Of a stretch of 64,000 nucleotides of DNA, positions 35,196 to 47,390 are shown piece after piece. Source of the DNA: Corella eumyota (Eukaryota; Chordata; Ascidiacea; Phlebobranchia; Corellidae). The stretch covers positions 2,046,001 through 2,110,000 of the forward strand of contig OY720097.1 in the NCBI GenBank assembly GCA_963082875.1, given 5' to 3'. Position 1 is the first letter of the stretch; each line of letters begins with the position of its first letter. The notes under the pieces are model-generated. The model was not told the origin of the DNA, ran no database searches, and worked only from the letters and a program-made list of their open reading frames with translations. Position numbers and translations under genes: made by a program.

Positions 35196-35430
35196 AGTAC
35201 TACAATAATCAATTGGTGATAGCATTTATATTAAATACCAAGCAACACAATAATCATTTAGTAATATTAATAATATTAAACACGTAGCACAATAATCATT
35301 AAAAAGGCAATAATATCAAACACTAATAAAACAATGATTAACTGGTATTGGCATTTGTATTAAACACATGTTGAAACAAAATCATTCTGTAGGCAATAAT
35401 TTTAAACACATAATAATACAATAATCACGC
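35196..35430. repeat. Degenerate minisatellite-like tract
   Basis: CAATAATCA and TTAAACAC-type blocks recur irregularly at about 50-60 base spacing, which suggests an old tandem repeat downstream of gene H. Confidence 0.45.
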
Positions 35431-35537
35431 GAAATAAACCATATAAGCTAAAGCATTGCAGCCTTTATTGCACTAAGAAAAAAATTATAAAGAAAATTTA
35501 GGAATTAACAAAAATTATTATTATAAAAATCAGCAAT

Positions 35538-38500
35538 TCAAGGGCACAAAAACTGTTTCTTTTCTTCTTCAGTCAGAGACAGGCACTGAGTGTGGTACCT
35601 TTGTTGACATCTTATACATTCAACCCAACCACGTTTACTTTCGTCGCTGTTGTCACAAAGTCGACACTCGTTTTTTTTGTAGCTTCCTGAAAGACAGTTG
35701 CCAACAACAACATCGTAGATTTCTTTCCTGTAACCGTAGGTTTGACTATCTAGTGTGTCGAGAGGCCGGCCTAAAGCAAGCCATTTACTGTACATACAGA
35801 TAAAAACTCCACAATTTATGCTATCTATTTGCAAGGTATGTGGAACAACATGTGCTGCTAGATTTGAAAATTCAAATGTTTGCTCTGTTACATAGTTCAT
35901 CATGGACAATGCAGACTTCTCGTTAGTTTTAGAGCTTTCATTCGTCGAAGGATCAAGGTAGAACATAACCGGTTTGTTTATGTCAACAGCAAGCAAAACC
36001 CAGTGGATATCAGATATATTCCAGGGAACAAAAATGTATTTTTGATCATGTAAGGTGACGTCACTCCACAGTTTTTTAATTGAAGGTTTTTTAGATAAAG
36101 TCTGGGCAACTGATGAGTCAATATACAATATATGATTATGCTGTTTGCACAAGCACCAAAGGTAGCTATTAATAATTTCATCATACAGCCAACCTTTTCT
36201 GAACTCTTCGTCATTTATTTGCAACTCTTGTAATTCAGCATCAGAAAGATGTGGTTCTAAAGACTTAACACCTTTTAATGAAATACTATGAGGACCATTT
36301 TTAAAGATACGGTTTGGGAAACCATATTGTTTCAGTTGTTTTATAGATGGTGTGATTAATTTGCCTAAATAAACAAATTAATACTATTTACATCCGCGCA
36401 CTAACTTTAACAAATTTGTATATTTATACAATTTTAAGGGTCAAAGTTAAACTTTAAAAACTGTAAACAACTTATTTATGTATACATAATTTAAACCTAC
36501 TAACCTAAATGCAAAACAATTTTACCACAATTAATCCGACCACAATTATATATTTACAACTAAAATTATCTGAATAAATTATTAAACTACCTTCAGGAAT
36601 ACTCCATTGTTTTATTTCTGTTGATGAAGGAAAAGTGTTTCTTTCTACGACCTTAACAGTATTAAAAATGTTTAATTTTTTAATATAACAAATGCACATA
36701 TACGCCTGTTATAATTTCGTTTAAAAATCTAATTATTGTACAAAAAAAATGTCAATTAAAAATGTAAACTCTTTAGTAGTTTTATATATCTATTACCTTT
36801 GGGTAAGATGTTTTGCAAAAGGCACGATGTTGTGCTATGGTTTGTCGTAATCTTTGATCCAAATTGACCGTGTATTTGAGCAGAACCTTAACATCATCTT
36901 TGGTTAAAGGTTGGTCATTTAAAAACTTTTTAAATTGGTGTGGGTTGCCGTCCAAATATAGGAGTTCATTGTTATCCGACTTGATTTCAGGTTCAACGTA
37001 ACTGCATAAAAATTAAAAAAATACAAAATATTTTAACATATTGTTCTAAAGCAAATACAGGCTTTTACCATATTGTTTTGCTGTAAAACAAAACGTGCCA
37101 ATATTTTTTTTGTTTTGAAACACAGGTGCAATTCCAAAAAAAATCATTCTTTTACATTTTTAATCTAACCTACCGGGAGTAAATATTGTTTAGGCGAAGT
37201 GATTTATCGTGAGTTTGTTGGTCTGATGTTTCTTCTATTATTTGAACAATATAGCTTGTACGAAAAGGCCATTGATCAGTTAAAACAACCCACTTCACTA
37301 TTTTTTCAGCGAGGTTATTTTCTGTAAAAATAAATGTTTTACATAGGAGTTTAAATAAGCACAAGATTACAAAAAACATTGTCTACATTTAAAATAAAAA
37401 ATGTATATATTGTGTTGCAAGTGTAAAGTATAAAAAAAACTTCAATTACTAATAAAACCAACCCATATGCTTTGAATCGGAAGATGAAGAGCTTTCTGGG
37501 TTTGAATCGGAAGATGAAGAGCTTTCTGGGTTATTTCCAATACCGGCCCAGGTCTCATGTAGTTGTTTTTCACGTTCTTTCTTTAAAGAAATACAGTTAT
37601 TTATTTACCTGTAATGTTAACTAAGTTTAAATATATGTTTCCTTTTATTTAAAAACACTACGTTAAATAGAGTAGATGGATTATTTAGAAATACATTATT
37701 GCAGTTGTTAAGTAATGGTCATACCAACTAAGTAGCTTACCTGTTTTAGATTTTGGCTATTTTTAAAATTTAAAATACGTATTAAAAAACATTAAAGGTA
37801 TAGAAAAAACACCATTATATTAATTTATCAAAACAGCTTCAGATATTTTTCTTATCTTAAATTATCCTAATCACAAATTTCGGAACTGTATAACATTTTA
37901 AATTCCAATTCCTAAAGTTATAAAACCACGTTATTTTAATAGTATTTAAGCACAAATTTTCCAACTAGGGGTATAATAAATGTAGCATAAAAAAGCTTAT
38001 TAAATTCGAACTAACATTTTCTTTGCAGCGTTTAATTACTAAAGCTGTAAGAGTGATCACGTTAAAAATACGTTTGATATTTCTTGGGTTCGCGTCAAGG
38101 TAATTTCCAATTTTCTCCGACAAATGTTCTCTGTTAAACAAAAATTTTACATATAAAATACTTATGCGTAACATTATCACAACAACTTAAACCTAACTAG
38201 TTTAAATATTGTAAAATCCTAATAAGAAGTAAATGCAAAAAACATTCATTTTTTAAAATACAAGTGCCCAAATATGTTTAAGTCATATGTGTTTTATGTA
38301 TATTGTTTACCTGCAACAAGACAACAATTGGTTAAATTGTTTTTCATCTTCGGGTAGTGAATCGTTTTTTTCAGTACTAATTGAGCTATCCTTATCTTCT
38401 TCTTTTAAACGAAAAGAGCTATCCTTGTTTTCTTCTTGTAAATTTTTCGGTTCTATAAAGGAGAAACAAAAACTTCTGTAAAAAAGAGCCCTTTAAACAT

Positions 38501-41500
38501 GTTGCCTAAGACTTAAAGTTGTACAAATTAGTTTAGTTAAATAGTTCCAAATAAAGGATATTCTTTAAGTTACCTCTAAATGTCACTTCGTTAATTAGAC
38601 CATCAACGTATTTATTTTTATCCATGTCGGTAATCTGATAAAAAATACCAAAAATAAGACTTATGTAATTGAAACTAAAAAATTTGCGCTTTTAAACAAA
38701 TAATTTTTAATTAATTTTTAGAAATTACTGACTTGTGGCAGGCAAAATGGAATATTAATAATTCTTTTCAAGTATTCGTGCCCGCTTATTCTTTGTATTA
38801 GATTATTTTTTTGTTCAGGTTGTTCTAAACTTTGTACAGCAATTCTAGAATCCACTGCAATTAAACAAACAAACGGAGAAGAACGATCGCTCAGCAAAAT
38901 ATTCACAGCTTCCAAAACAAGACGAATCTTAAAAACAATGTCAATAATTTCGTACTCATAAAAAATCGGCAGATATGAACGGTTTTACTAATTACCACAC
39001 GTGACCACACAGACCATACAGGACGATACATTTAAGTGTAGATTTTGTTTTTTGTCTTTAGGACAACCAAGAGGATTTAGAGCTAGGGTAAATTAAAAGT
39101 GTTTCAATGTTGGTATTTGATTTTCCTTCGACGGACAGTATTCCTAAATAAACTGTCAACGAGTTCTATGTGGCCCCGTGTAGTAGTTCTGTATGGTTAT
39201 TAGTAGGACCCGATATAAATTATTATTAAACAATGCGAACTCGAAAATACATATCTAAATTTAATTACAACTAACCTTTTGCGACGGAATACGGTCAAGA
39301 TCATCTATGGTTATAATAACTTTGTATTTGATGTTGTAAACAAACTCCACTGTGTGAATAAGATCAGTGATATATTCAACCTGGGCAGAATTGGTGATTT
39401 TAATAACTGTTTTTTTTTTACGTACGTGATGTTTTTTTAATTAAATAGTTTATAGTGTATAAGTCAATACCAGCTTTGTTTATGTTAGGCTAATATATAA
39501 TAGAATATTTAAATTTTGGGAGTTTTGCATAACTTTTATAAAAAAGTGTTTTTTTAATTGCTTACTCAGTAGTAAGTAACAATTATAGCCTACCTCCTCT
39601 TTAACTTTATGCATGAAACCCAATTCATTGGCCATGTTACCTTCTACACCACTCAACAGCGACCTCAAACGGTTTGTTTGTGATTTGTACATGGCGTAGG
39701 CATAATTTCCTATCGAATAAACAACCATAAAACTAGTTGGTAGCCACACCACGGATTCAACAAACTTGTGATTACATTCCGCTATCTGTTGTAAAAAAAA
39801 CAAGATCTCTGGTAGTTTACGGTCCTCAGCAACTTTTTTTTTACTTTTAGTTTTTTTTTTTTTATATTTTTAAACCCTAACTCAACTTATGCCCTAGAAT
39901 TCTACAAATACTAATAATTGAATAATAACTTATAAAAGTTTTATAATACCGATTATCAAAGCATGAATTTAGTTACTTTTACGATTATCTCATTAAATAT
40001 AATTAATACCTTAAACTTACCTCTGTTGCAATTATAGTAATTGCTGTAGGTACGGCGATCAGCAAAACTATTAGAACGATCACCAAGTAAAAATCTGGAA
40101 TTCTCCAATGTTTTTTGCCGTATTCTGAACATACATAACAGAAAAAGCACCATTTTTTATTTGTTTTTGTATTTTTAGGCCATTCAAGTTCTATACCGTT
40201 ACTTGCAAAATTTTGAAAAGCATGAGCAGCTTGTGAATCGTTAGAATTTGTTAATGACCACCACTTTCCTGTTCTTTTCTCATTTACCAATTCATCACAG
40301 CTTATTGTTTTATCATATTCTTCAGCTATTCTGACGACGTCTTCTTTACTCTTGTTTATGTTAACGTAAATAACAGAATTAAGACTTGGCTTCTCAACCT
40401 TTTCTAAGTTAATTGATCTGAACAGCCGAACTGTTATTGAACTAAATTTTCTTTCCACAGCTTCAGCAAGTGCAAGTACGATTGCAGCCCACAAGTTATC
40501 ACTTCCAGCGTATTTCCATGCGTTGAAATTGACAAAAATGTATCTAAAAATTTTATAAAACAACTTTTCTATAAAATAAATAGTTAAAGTGGTAAAGTAT
40601 AAAAAAGTATTTTAACAGTATTATTGTGTTTAAATATTAGAAATGCTATTTCTACCTCATATCTTGGTCATTATTGTTTGCTGTTTTTTTATCTTTCCAT
40701 CTCATATTATCATTCCCAAAGTCAAGAATTGGCAATTTCGTAAATTTAGCATACAACGTTATACACCATTTTGAAAGTCCGCCTTTTATTAACTTAACTC
40801 GATGACAAAGGCATATAGCTAAAATAAGAATAAGAAACCCCAAAAGAGAAATAAATACAATTCTCAATGTTTTAGCGGTTTGATAGTCATGTACACATAT
40901 AGGTGCGGGATTAATGATTAAATATATCGATGTTATCACAATCAAAATGAAAATGAATGCTATAATGCTAGCAACCCAAGGCACTTTGAAACCGTTTTGA
41001 TTTTGTTTGCTCTTCGGTTCACTTGGTTCTTTAAGGATGTCTAAAACAAGCAATGATATTCGTTTGCTAAAAAACTTTACATCTTAAACTAAAAAACTTG
41101 AAAATACAGCGATTTAAAGGGTAATAAAACTAATATTATTTTTAACTATTTTAAAAGTTTAAAAATGGCCAAACTTGTACAAAAAAGGCAAAGCTTATAA
41201 TAATCTTACTTAGAATTTGGTTGATAAGAAACGTTTTTCCTGCACCCCAACGAGCAAAGATTCCAATGGTTAATGGTGTACTAGCACAATGTATTTGTTC
41301 AGCTATGGCTTTGGCATAAACAGTAGTTCCTAGATGGTCAATTCCCGTTGCATTGTCGTTTAGCGTACCTTACAAAAAAAATTACAGTTTAATTTTTTTA
41401 CTTTTTTATAAAGGTATAATTAGAGTAAGAGAATTAATTTAGGTAAGATTAATTTAATATTAACAGGTAGAAAAATAAATCTTACTTTTTAAACTCTTAT

Positions 41501-43292
41501 TTTTTTCTGTTTGGTTGTCTTTTTTTTTATCTGTAGAAGTATTATTTTTGTTTTTATCTGTTTTGTTGTCTTTTGTTGAATTAGTTTCCTTATTGCGGGT
41601 TGGGGTTTCACTTTCATTTTCTCGACTGTCTTTGGGGACTAAAGGGGTACAATCTGATGATTTTAGGTAAGATTAATTTAATATTAACAGGTAGAAAAAT
41701 AAATCTTACTTTTTAAACTCTTATTTTTTTCTGTTTGGTTGTCTTTTTTTTTATCTGTAGAAGTATTATTTTTGTTTTTATCTGTTTTGTTGTCTTTTAT
41801 TGAATTAGTTTCCTTATTGAGGGTTGGGGTTTCACTTTCATTTTCTCGACTGTCTTTGGGGACTAAAGGGGTACAATCTGATGATTTTAGGTAAGATTAA
41901 TTTAATATTAACAGGTAGAAAAATAAATCTTACTTTTTAAACTCTTATTTTTTTCTGTTTGGTTGTCTTTTTTTTTATCTGTAGAAGTATTATTTTTGTT
42001 TTTATCTGTTTTGTTGTCTTCTATTAAATTAGTTTCCTTATTGAGGGTTGGGGTTTCACTTTCATTTTCTTGACTGTCTTTGGGGACTAAAAGGGTACAA
42101 TCTGATGATTTTCTTTTATCTTTATTTCCCATATAGCCAGTGACTGCTTCTGCTTATATCGTTATATAATTCGTTTCAAGAAAAATAAGATTAAGTAAGT
42201 TACTCTTATTAAAATCTGTTTGTTACCATAAGCTTTTTGATACAGTGCATAAAAAAAAGCAATTTCTTTAAGCAACAATACGTTTTGTAACTTATAAAAG
42301 ACCAAAGATATACTTAACATTCTGTCATTAGTATTTTAATTATTAACCAAGCAAACAATTCGAACAAACAATAAAAATGTATGCTTGTATTAGCATCATG
42401 CTTATCTATTCAATGCCAATCCTATTTAATGCCAAACAATTATATTTATTATATTGGGGTTACAAAGTCCATTGTATTTTGGTGCGCTAAAAGGCGGGAT
42501 AAATCTTTTTGTATAGGTTTAATTAATCTTTAATTACAACCAGAAATTGAAAATGTTAAATTCTTTTGCGGTATAATCAAGCTTTAAATGTTTCTAATGT
42601 CGTCTGGTCGCTATTCATTTTTTTATACTATAGTCTCACTATTTTACACTGTAGTTAAATTCCCTCATTTTAATTTTTATAACTTGCAATTGTTACATGC
42701 CCATGATGACTTATTCACACCACAAACAAAAAATTTGTTTATTCTGATAGCCTTTAAATAGCCTTGCCTACATGTATATTGTCTACAACATTACATGTAA
42801 ACAACATAAGACTATTTTTTAGTTTATATGTGGTCTGATTAATTATAAAAAATCTAAGGAACTGAAAACCCACATCATGTTGTTTTACGCATAATATTTT
42901 TTTAATATTTATGAGACAAATGTATACATATTAAAGACTATAGCAAAACTTATATTCCATTTTTCATATTTTTAGTACGTTTTTTTATCAATAATATTAT
43001 TAAACTTAAACTTCACCAACTGTTAACTTAGCTAGCCGCTAATTTTATTTTTATTAATATTTATATTTGAATGCACTAACATACTAAATCTTATAAAGCA
43101 CAAATAACACTATTTACCATCGCAATGTTACGCCTATAACGACAACAGACAATTTATGTAAATGTTTTTTTTAGTTGCGTTCGTAAGAAATTAAATAAAA
43201 CAAGCAAACAATTGGAAACAGGTAATTTACATTAGCTTTTAACTTTTACCTGTCGTTTCCAAAGCAGCGTTTTGGTAGCTGAAATCGACCAT
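35538..43292 (-). CDS. KAP P-loop NTPase fused to C48 (Ulp1/SENP-type) protease and PHD-like finger (gene H)
   Basis: Minus-strand exons: 43250-43292 (candidate first), 41934-42101, 41710-41877, 41486-41653, 41210-41368, 40656-41040, 40021-40543, 39594-39785, 39276-39380, 38733-38927, 38574-38634, 38311-38452, 38016-38130, 37463-37580, 37174-37321, 36797-37001, 36591-36651 and 35538-36364; the total closes in frame at 1260 aa. Starting instead at an ATG at 42132 gives 1256 aa. Three near-identical charged 56-aa exons precede a full KAP domain: Walker A ARWGAGKT, four helices, an RRM-like block and Walker B TIDDLD. After AQHRAFCKTSYPK the frame runs through a 61-bp exon into a C48 domain: GWLYDEIINSYLW, catalytic His in IHW, Asp in YLDPS, Gln and Cys in LQIDSINCGVF. 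It ends with C-x2-C...CIRC-YHTQC...FLCP, a PHD-like finger lacking its last Cys. Two adjacent genes remain possible. Confidence 0.72.
41440..42115. repeat. 224-bp tandem triplication of an exon plus intron in gene H
   Basis: Three near-identical direct copies lie 224 bases apart. Each holds a 168-bp exon and a 56-bp intron with its own donor (AAAAA|GTAAGATT) and acceptor (AAAATCATCAG). The exon is a multiple of three with phase 1 at both ends, so every copy can be included or skipped without breaking the frame. The few differences (for example KETNLIED / KETNSIKD / KETNSTKD) point to a recent event. Confidence 0.92.
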
Positions 43293-43900
43293 TTCGTCTG
43301 AAAAAATAATAATCCATTTTTGATTAAATAAGATATATTATATTGAGCTTGTTGTTTGTAACAGTTTGCTTATAAAACGTCAGCAACCTTAAATTACATT
43401 AACTATCATTAAGTGTTACTTAGCAACGCGCAAATACCTTCGGAGCTCATGATTCGTGGTATATTCTACTTTAAACGTGATATGGATTGCACTGGTATTA
43501 TTGTAAATAACCTAATTTTAATAATTTTTTTTGTAAATATGGTAAACCTATTAACTAACCACTTGCAAAAAACAAATCTTAAGCTAATTGTAAAATAAAA
43601 GTTCTTTTTTATTTTTTACTAAAATACTAATAGAAATAAAACGACATGATGATAACATCAATATCGAGTTAAAAATATATCATTAAACTAGTACCAAAAA
43701 ATGTTTATTTATATAGTTTTACTTTTATTTACAGTCATATATATCTTAATTAATTACAATAAAAATATATTATAGTTAATCAAATAGAATTTCTTAAAAT
43801 TAAAAGTTTTTTTTTTAAATGTTACACGGGATGGATAATAAAGGCATTTAAATATATAATTGCATTAATCAAATATTAGTCAATTATTTTAGTTTCCAGC
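43293..43900. other. Upstream flank of KAP gene H
   Basis: Presumed promoter region of H. AT-rich, with an open frame at 43413-43598 that has no recognisable feature. Nothing else was seen. Confidence 0.4.
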
Positions 43901-45600
43901 TACCTAAGGTAACTATACTTCAGCGTTAATCTGATATAAGTTATGCGCAAAAGAATAAACGTTTTTGTAGTCAATAAAAACAACAAAATGTAATGTCAAA
44001 ATTCTCTTAAGTGTGTGCCTACAGTACTTGCTCCTATATAGGTCCAAAAATCAATAGTCTAATTGTCCGATTATTTTATTTAATAATACTTTGAACTAAA
44101 AAAGTCATCTCAGAATTGGGTCGGAATACCAAATGTTGTTTTATGGCCGTGGAGCCAACCTTTCCACACTAACGATAAACAGCAGTTGATTAGAGTAATT
44201 ATAAATAATTATTTTACTCTAAATGTTTTTCAAGTAATAAAATTTGAAAATTATCAAAAAAAATTTCACCGCACCGATCTAAACAATAACCAAAACCTTA
44301 ACTAACAAATGTGTTATTCGATACATAATTAATCACTTTAATCGATAATTTAAACATAGCATTTATCGTAACGTGTCATTTTTTCAATTCACTTTTCTGG
44401 TTGTTGTTTTTAAATAATAAAATTTTGTATCGCAGTATAAAGTATAATACTTGCAAACTTAATTTTAGCATAGTGTGTAAGGCTATTAAAAAAATAACAA
44501 ACTTTCTTACAATTTATTTTAAGTTTAAACGTGCAGTGTTGCATTTTACATTAAGTTTTAAATATTAACTGTACAAGTAAATCCAATGCTGAGAGCATTT
44601 ATTTTATTGCTCTTAGCCACCGAACTTTGTTCAAGTAACTTATTATTCCAAGCAAATTAGATAGCGATAATTTGCAAATGAATAAACATTTTTGTGGTCA
44701 ATAAAAACAACAAAATGTGGTGTTAAACTCTCTTAAGTGTTAAGCTAACAATACTTGCTCCTACCTAGTCTAAAAATCAATTAACAGCAAAGTCTAAAAT
44801 CAACAAATTCGAAACTAAAAGGATATTTAAGAATAGGGCAATACTATCAGACCAATGTTATTTAAACTTTAAAAAAAAAACTCAAGTTAACAAATTTTTT
44901 CTTACGTTCGGGCTTTAAATTCATGCTTTCTTAACACAAACTAAAACTTGCAAAAAATAGTGTATTAAAAATATATGTATACTAGCGATTAAACCTAATT
45001 TAAATACTTTTTTAGAAATATGCTATTTGAAAATATATTAAAAATATGAAAAACGTTTAAATGTACTTTTATATAAGCAACAAGGTAAATTTTGTTTTGC
45101 ATTCTAGTTGTTTTCAAATTACGAAACAGAATACCAAACAAAAGTATAACATATTTTGCAAAAGCTTTTCCGACGTCATATTTAAAATATTGAAACAATT
45201 TAATAATTGCATGCGAACGTGCAATGCTGCAATTAGCAAACGGCCTAATTTTTAATTGTACCAGTAGGCCTAAGTCCAATGACTGGAAAAATTTATTTTT
45301 ATTGTTCGAAGTTGTTAAATGGACTTATTCTACTTCCATGTTATCTTAAATAAACTTGACAACGATAATTAGCAGATGAATAAACATTTTGTTATCGAGG
45401 AGAACAATAAAATGTGATTTAAAAACTCCCTTGAATGTTGTGCTAACAATTTTTACTCCTATTAAGTCCAAAAGTTGAAACCAAGTCCAAAAACCAAGAG
45501 TCTAAAAACAAATTAATATATGCAGTTAAATTATTGGCAATAAAAGTGATCATTTTTAAAACTGCAAAAAACAAGTCAAATTTGGGTCCAAATAACGGAT
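43900..45600. repeat. Three degenerate tandem units of about 0.7 kb
   Basis: Blocks AATAAACGTTTTTGTAGTCA / AATAAACATTTTTGTGGTCA / AATAAACATTTTGTTATCGA recur at about 43955, 44683 and 45380. Each is followed by AACAA(C)AAAATGT, a CTCTTAAGTGT-like block, ACTTGCTCCTA-like text and AGTCTAAAAATCAA. The preceding CTTAG... / GATAGCGATAATTTGCA-type DNA is shared too. The units are well diverged and no coding sequence is seen. An SINE remnant (about 44095-44175, GGGTCGGAATACC) lies in the first. Confidence 0.65.
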
Positions 45601-45904
45601 TAAAAAGCGAGTGTTAAAAAATAATACCAATAATGCTAACAATTTTTGGTTTAATTTGCAACGGTATGCGTTTTATTTATTTTTTTGCAACGGAATACGT
45701 TTTCGTTTTAAATATTTTATAATGTGAAAAAAGACATTTGTTGCTAAGCAACTTTAATTTTTTTTAACTTTCGTTTATTTTTTTGCCATGGTTTAATTTA
45801 TACTTATTTTTAAACATTTATATAATTATAAAACAAGTGCATTTTTTTGTTTTTTTTCCATATCTAGGTTTTTTTTTAGATAGGTTTTATATTTTTTATT
45901 GGGG

Positions 45905-46052
45905 AAAAATGTGCTGTTGTGACGTGCTTTGAGCTATCCGTAAACGCCGGGCTCAAGGGCGAATAGTGTGACGTTGGTGCGGCTTGAACCCGAAACCTTT
46001 TGGCTCGTAGTCCGACGCCATGACCGGTTCACCACACTACCGGACAACAAGT
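45905..46052 (-). mobile_element. Third tRNA-derived SINE type
   Basis: On the minus strand it reads GGTAGTGTGGTGAACCGGTC, then GGCGTCGGACTACGAGCC, then GGTTTCGGGTTCAAGCCGCA, a tRNA-like head with clear box A and box B. A short body ends AGCTCAAAGCACGTCACAAC. It is CpG-rich against its AT-rich flanks. There is no 3' acceptor-stem pairing, so it is not a tRNA gene. Confidence 0.65.
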
Positions 46053-46144
46053 GCATTTTTAACTTGAAAAGTTTACAAACTGTGCGTCGCGACGCCCTCT
46101 GGCGGGTTAGTTTTAATATTTAAGAATGTCGTAAGATGACACGA

Positions 46145-46320
46145 GCCAAGGATTCGGTTATGCAACATTTATCCTGCACCCCAACAAGCAAAAGTTATAT
46201 AAGTTAATGGCGTATTTGCAGAACGTGTTTGTTCAGCTATAGCTTCTGCTTAAACAAAAATTTAGGTTTTAATTTGGTCAATTCTTGCTGCATTGTCGTT
46301 TAAAATACAATCTAAAAAAA
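46145..46320 (-). pseudogene. Relic of KAP exon 2 (Walker A exon)
   Basis: On the minus strand this matches KAP exon 2: TTTTAAACGACAATGCAGCA, GCTATAGCTGAACAAACACG, TTGGGGTGCAGGATAAATGT. The Walker A region is damaged (a stop where the GKT lysine codon belongs) and one internal stop precedes it. An isolated fragment; no other KAP exon was seen around it. Confidence 0.75.
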
Positions 46321-46554
46321 TCTTTAAATGTCACCAATATAAAGTTAATAAATTTTAATTTAAAATATACAACTAATAATTTTACTTTTAAATTTTTGAG
46401 TTTTTCAAAAAAATGCCATTTTTGAGCTATTTTTATTACACTTAATATTTTAATTAATAAACCTAGAAATTAAATTATTTTAGACGTTGTGTAAATATCA
46501 AATTATTCATGATTTTATGTTAAGTATTTACAAATAATAATTGCATGAGTCTTA

Positions 46555-46715
46555 CTAAGAATCTGGTTAGTAAAAAAAACATTTTTCCTGCACCCCAATT
46601 TGCAAAGATTTCAAGGTTAGGGAAATATTGACCTTACGTATTTGTTTAGCAGTGCCATTTGTATAAACAGTGGTTACTGGATGGTTGGTTGCATTATCCT
46701 TCAACATACCACCTT
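46555..46715 (-). pseudogene. Second relic of KAP exon 2
   Basis: More decayed than the neighbouring relic but recognisable on the minus strand: TTGAAGGATAATGCAACCAA at the start, TTGCAAATTGGGGTGCAGGA and TTACTAACCAGATTC at the end. The segment between is partly scrambled. With 46145-46320 it shows at least two lost KAP copies left of gene I. Confidence 0.7.
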
Positions 46716-47390
46716 AAAATTCCAATTTCTTATTAATTTTAGCGTAAAAACTGTTCGGAGAAAAATCAAAATTAAGAAAAAACGATCGTAACGCCAAAAT
46801 TATTTAAATAATTTGACTTTCTTTAATTTGACCTTTTTTATTAACAACGTTTTTTGAAACGATTGTTTTGTTGTCGCGAAACCCGATATTTTATTCACAG
46901 GTCAAATGTTTATGAACGTATAACTAACTGGTGAAGTAAACGGTGTTTTTTAAACTACTCAATCTAAAAAACTAAGTTCAAAAACATTTGTTAATTTTTT
47001 ATTGGTTTAAATGTTTGATTTTATTTAACAACACATTTAATTAAGCCAAGTTAGGTTAATAGCAACCATATACATACAAAACACCGTAGTGTTGATGCTA
47101 TTCTTTAATTAAATTCAAAATAGCGTAACAATAAATTTTTGTTTAAAATAATATCATGTCTAGCTTTTCTTTGTACATTATACTAAATATTTAGACGACG
47201 CTGAGAACATAAAATATGCCAAGGTGAAATTAAAACCCAAACTGTAATTTAGCGCTAGTACAAAGTTTGCTCAATTAGATTCAACACCAATATTTAATCA
47301 AAGTTAAAAAAATTTATATAGCTTAGAATAAGCAAATAAGATTGTTGCAATAACTTTGGAAAAATAACTTTACTGTTACCTTTGCATACA

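Larger units (their letters stand above)
33331..35537. other. Intergenic region between KAP genes G and H
   Basis: 2.2 kb of AT-rich DNA that should hold the promoter of G and the 3' end of H. Short open frames here (for example 33924-34145) have no recognisable protein features and are taken as chance. Two repeat tracts are listed separately. Confidence 0.5.

Noticed and set aside
35538-36364. Free-standing SENP/ULP gene or intact DNA transposon
   Set aside because: No transposase, terminal repeats or separate start are visible, and the reading frame and phases connect smoothly to the KAP exons upstream. Kept as a fusion with the two-gene alternative stated.
45950-46050. tRNA gene on the minus strand
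   Set aside because: The tRNA-like head lacks a paired acceptor stem and leads into a body; classed as another SINE type.
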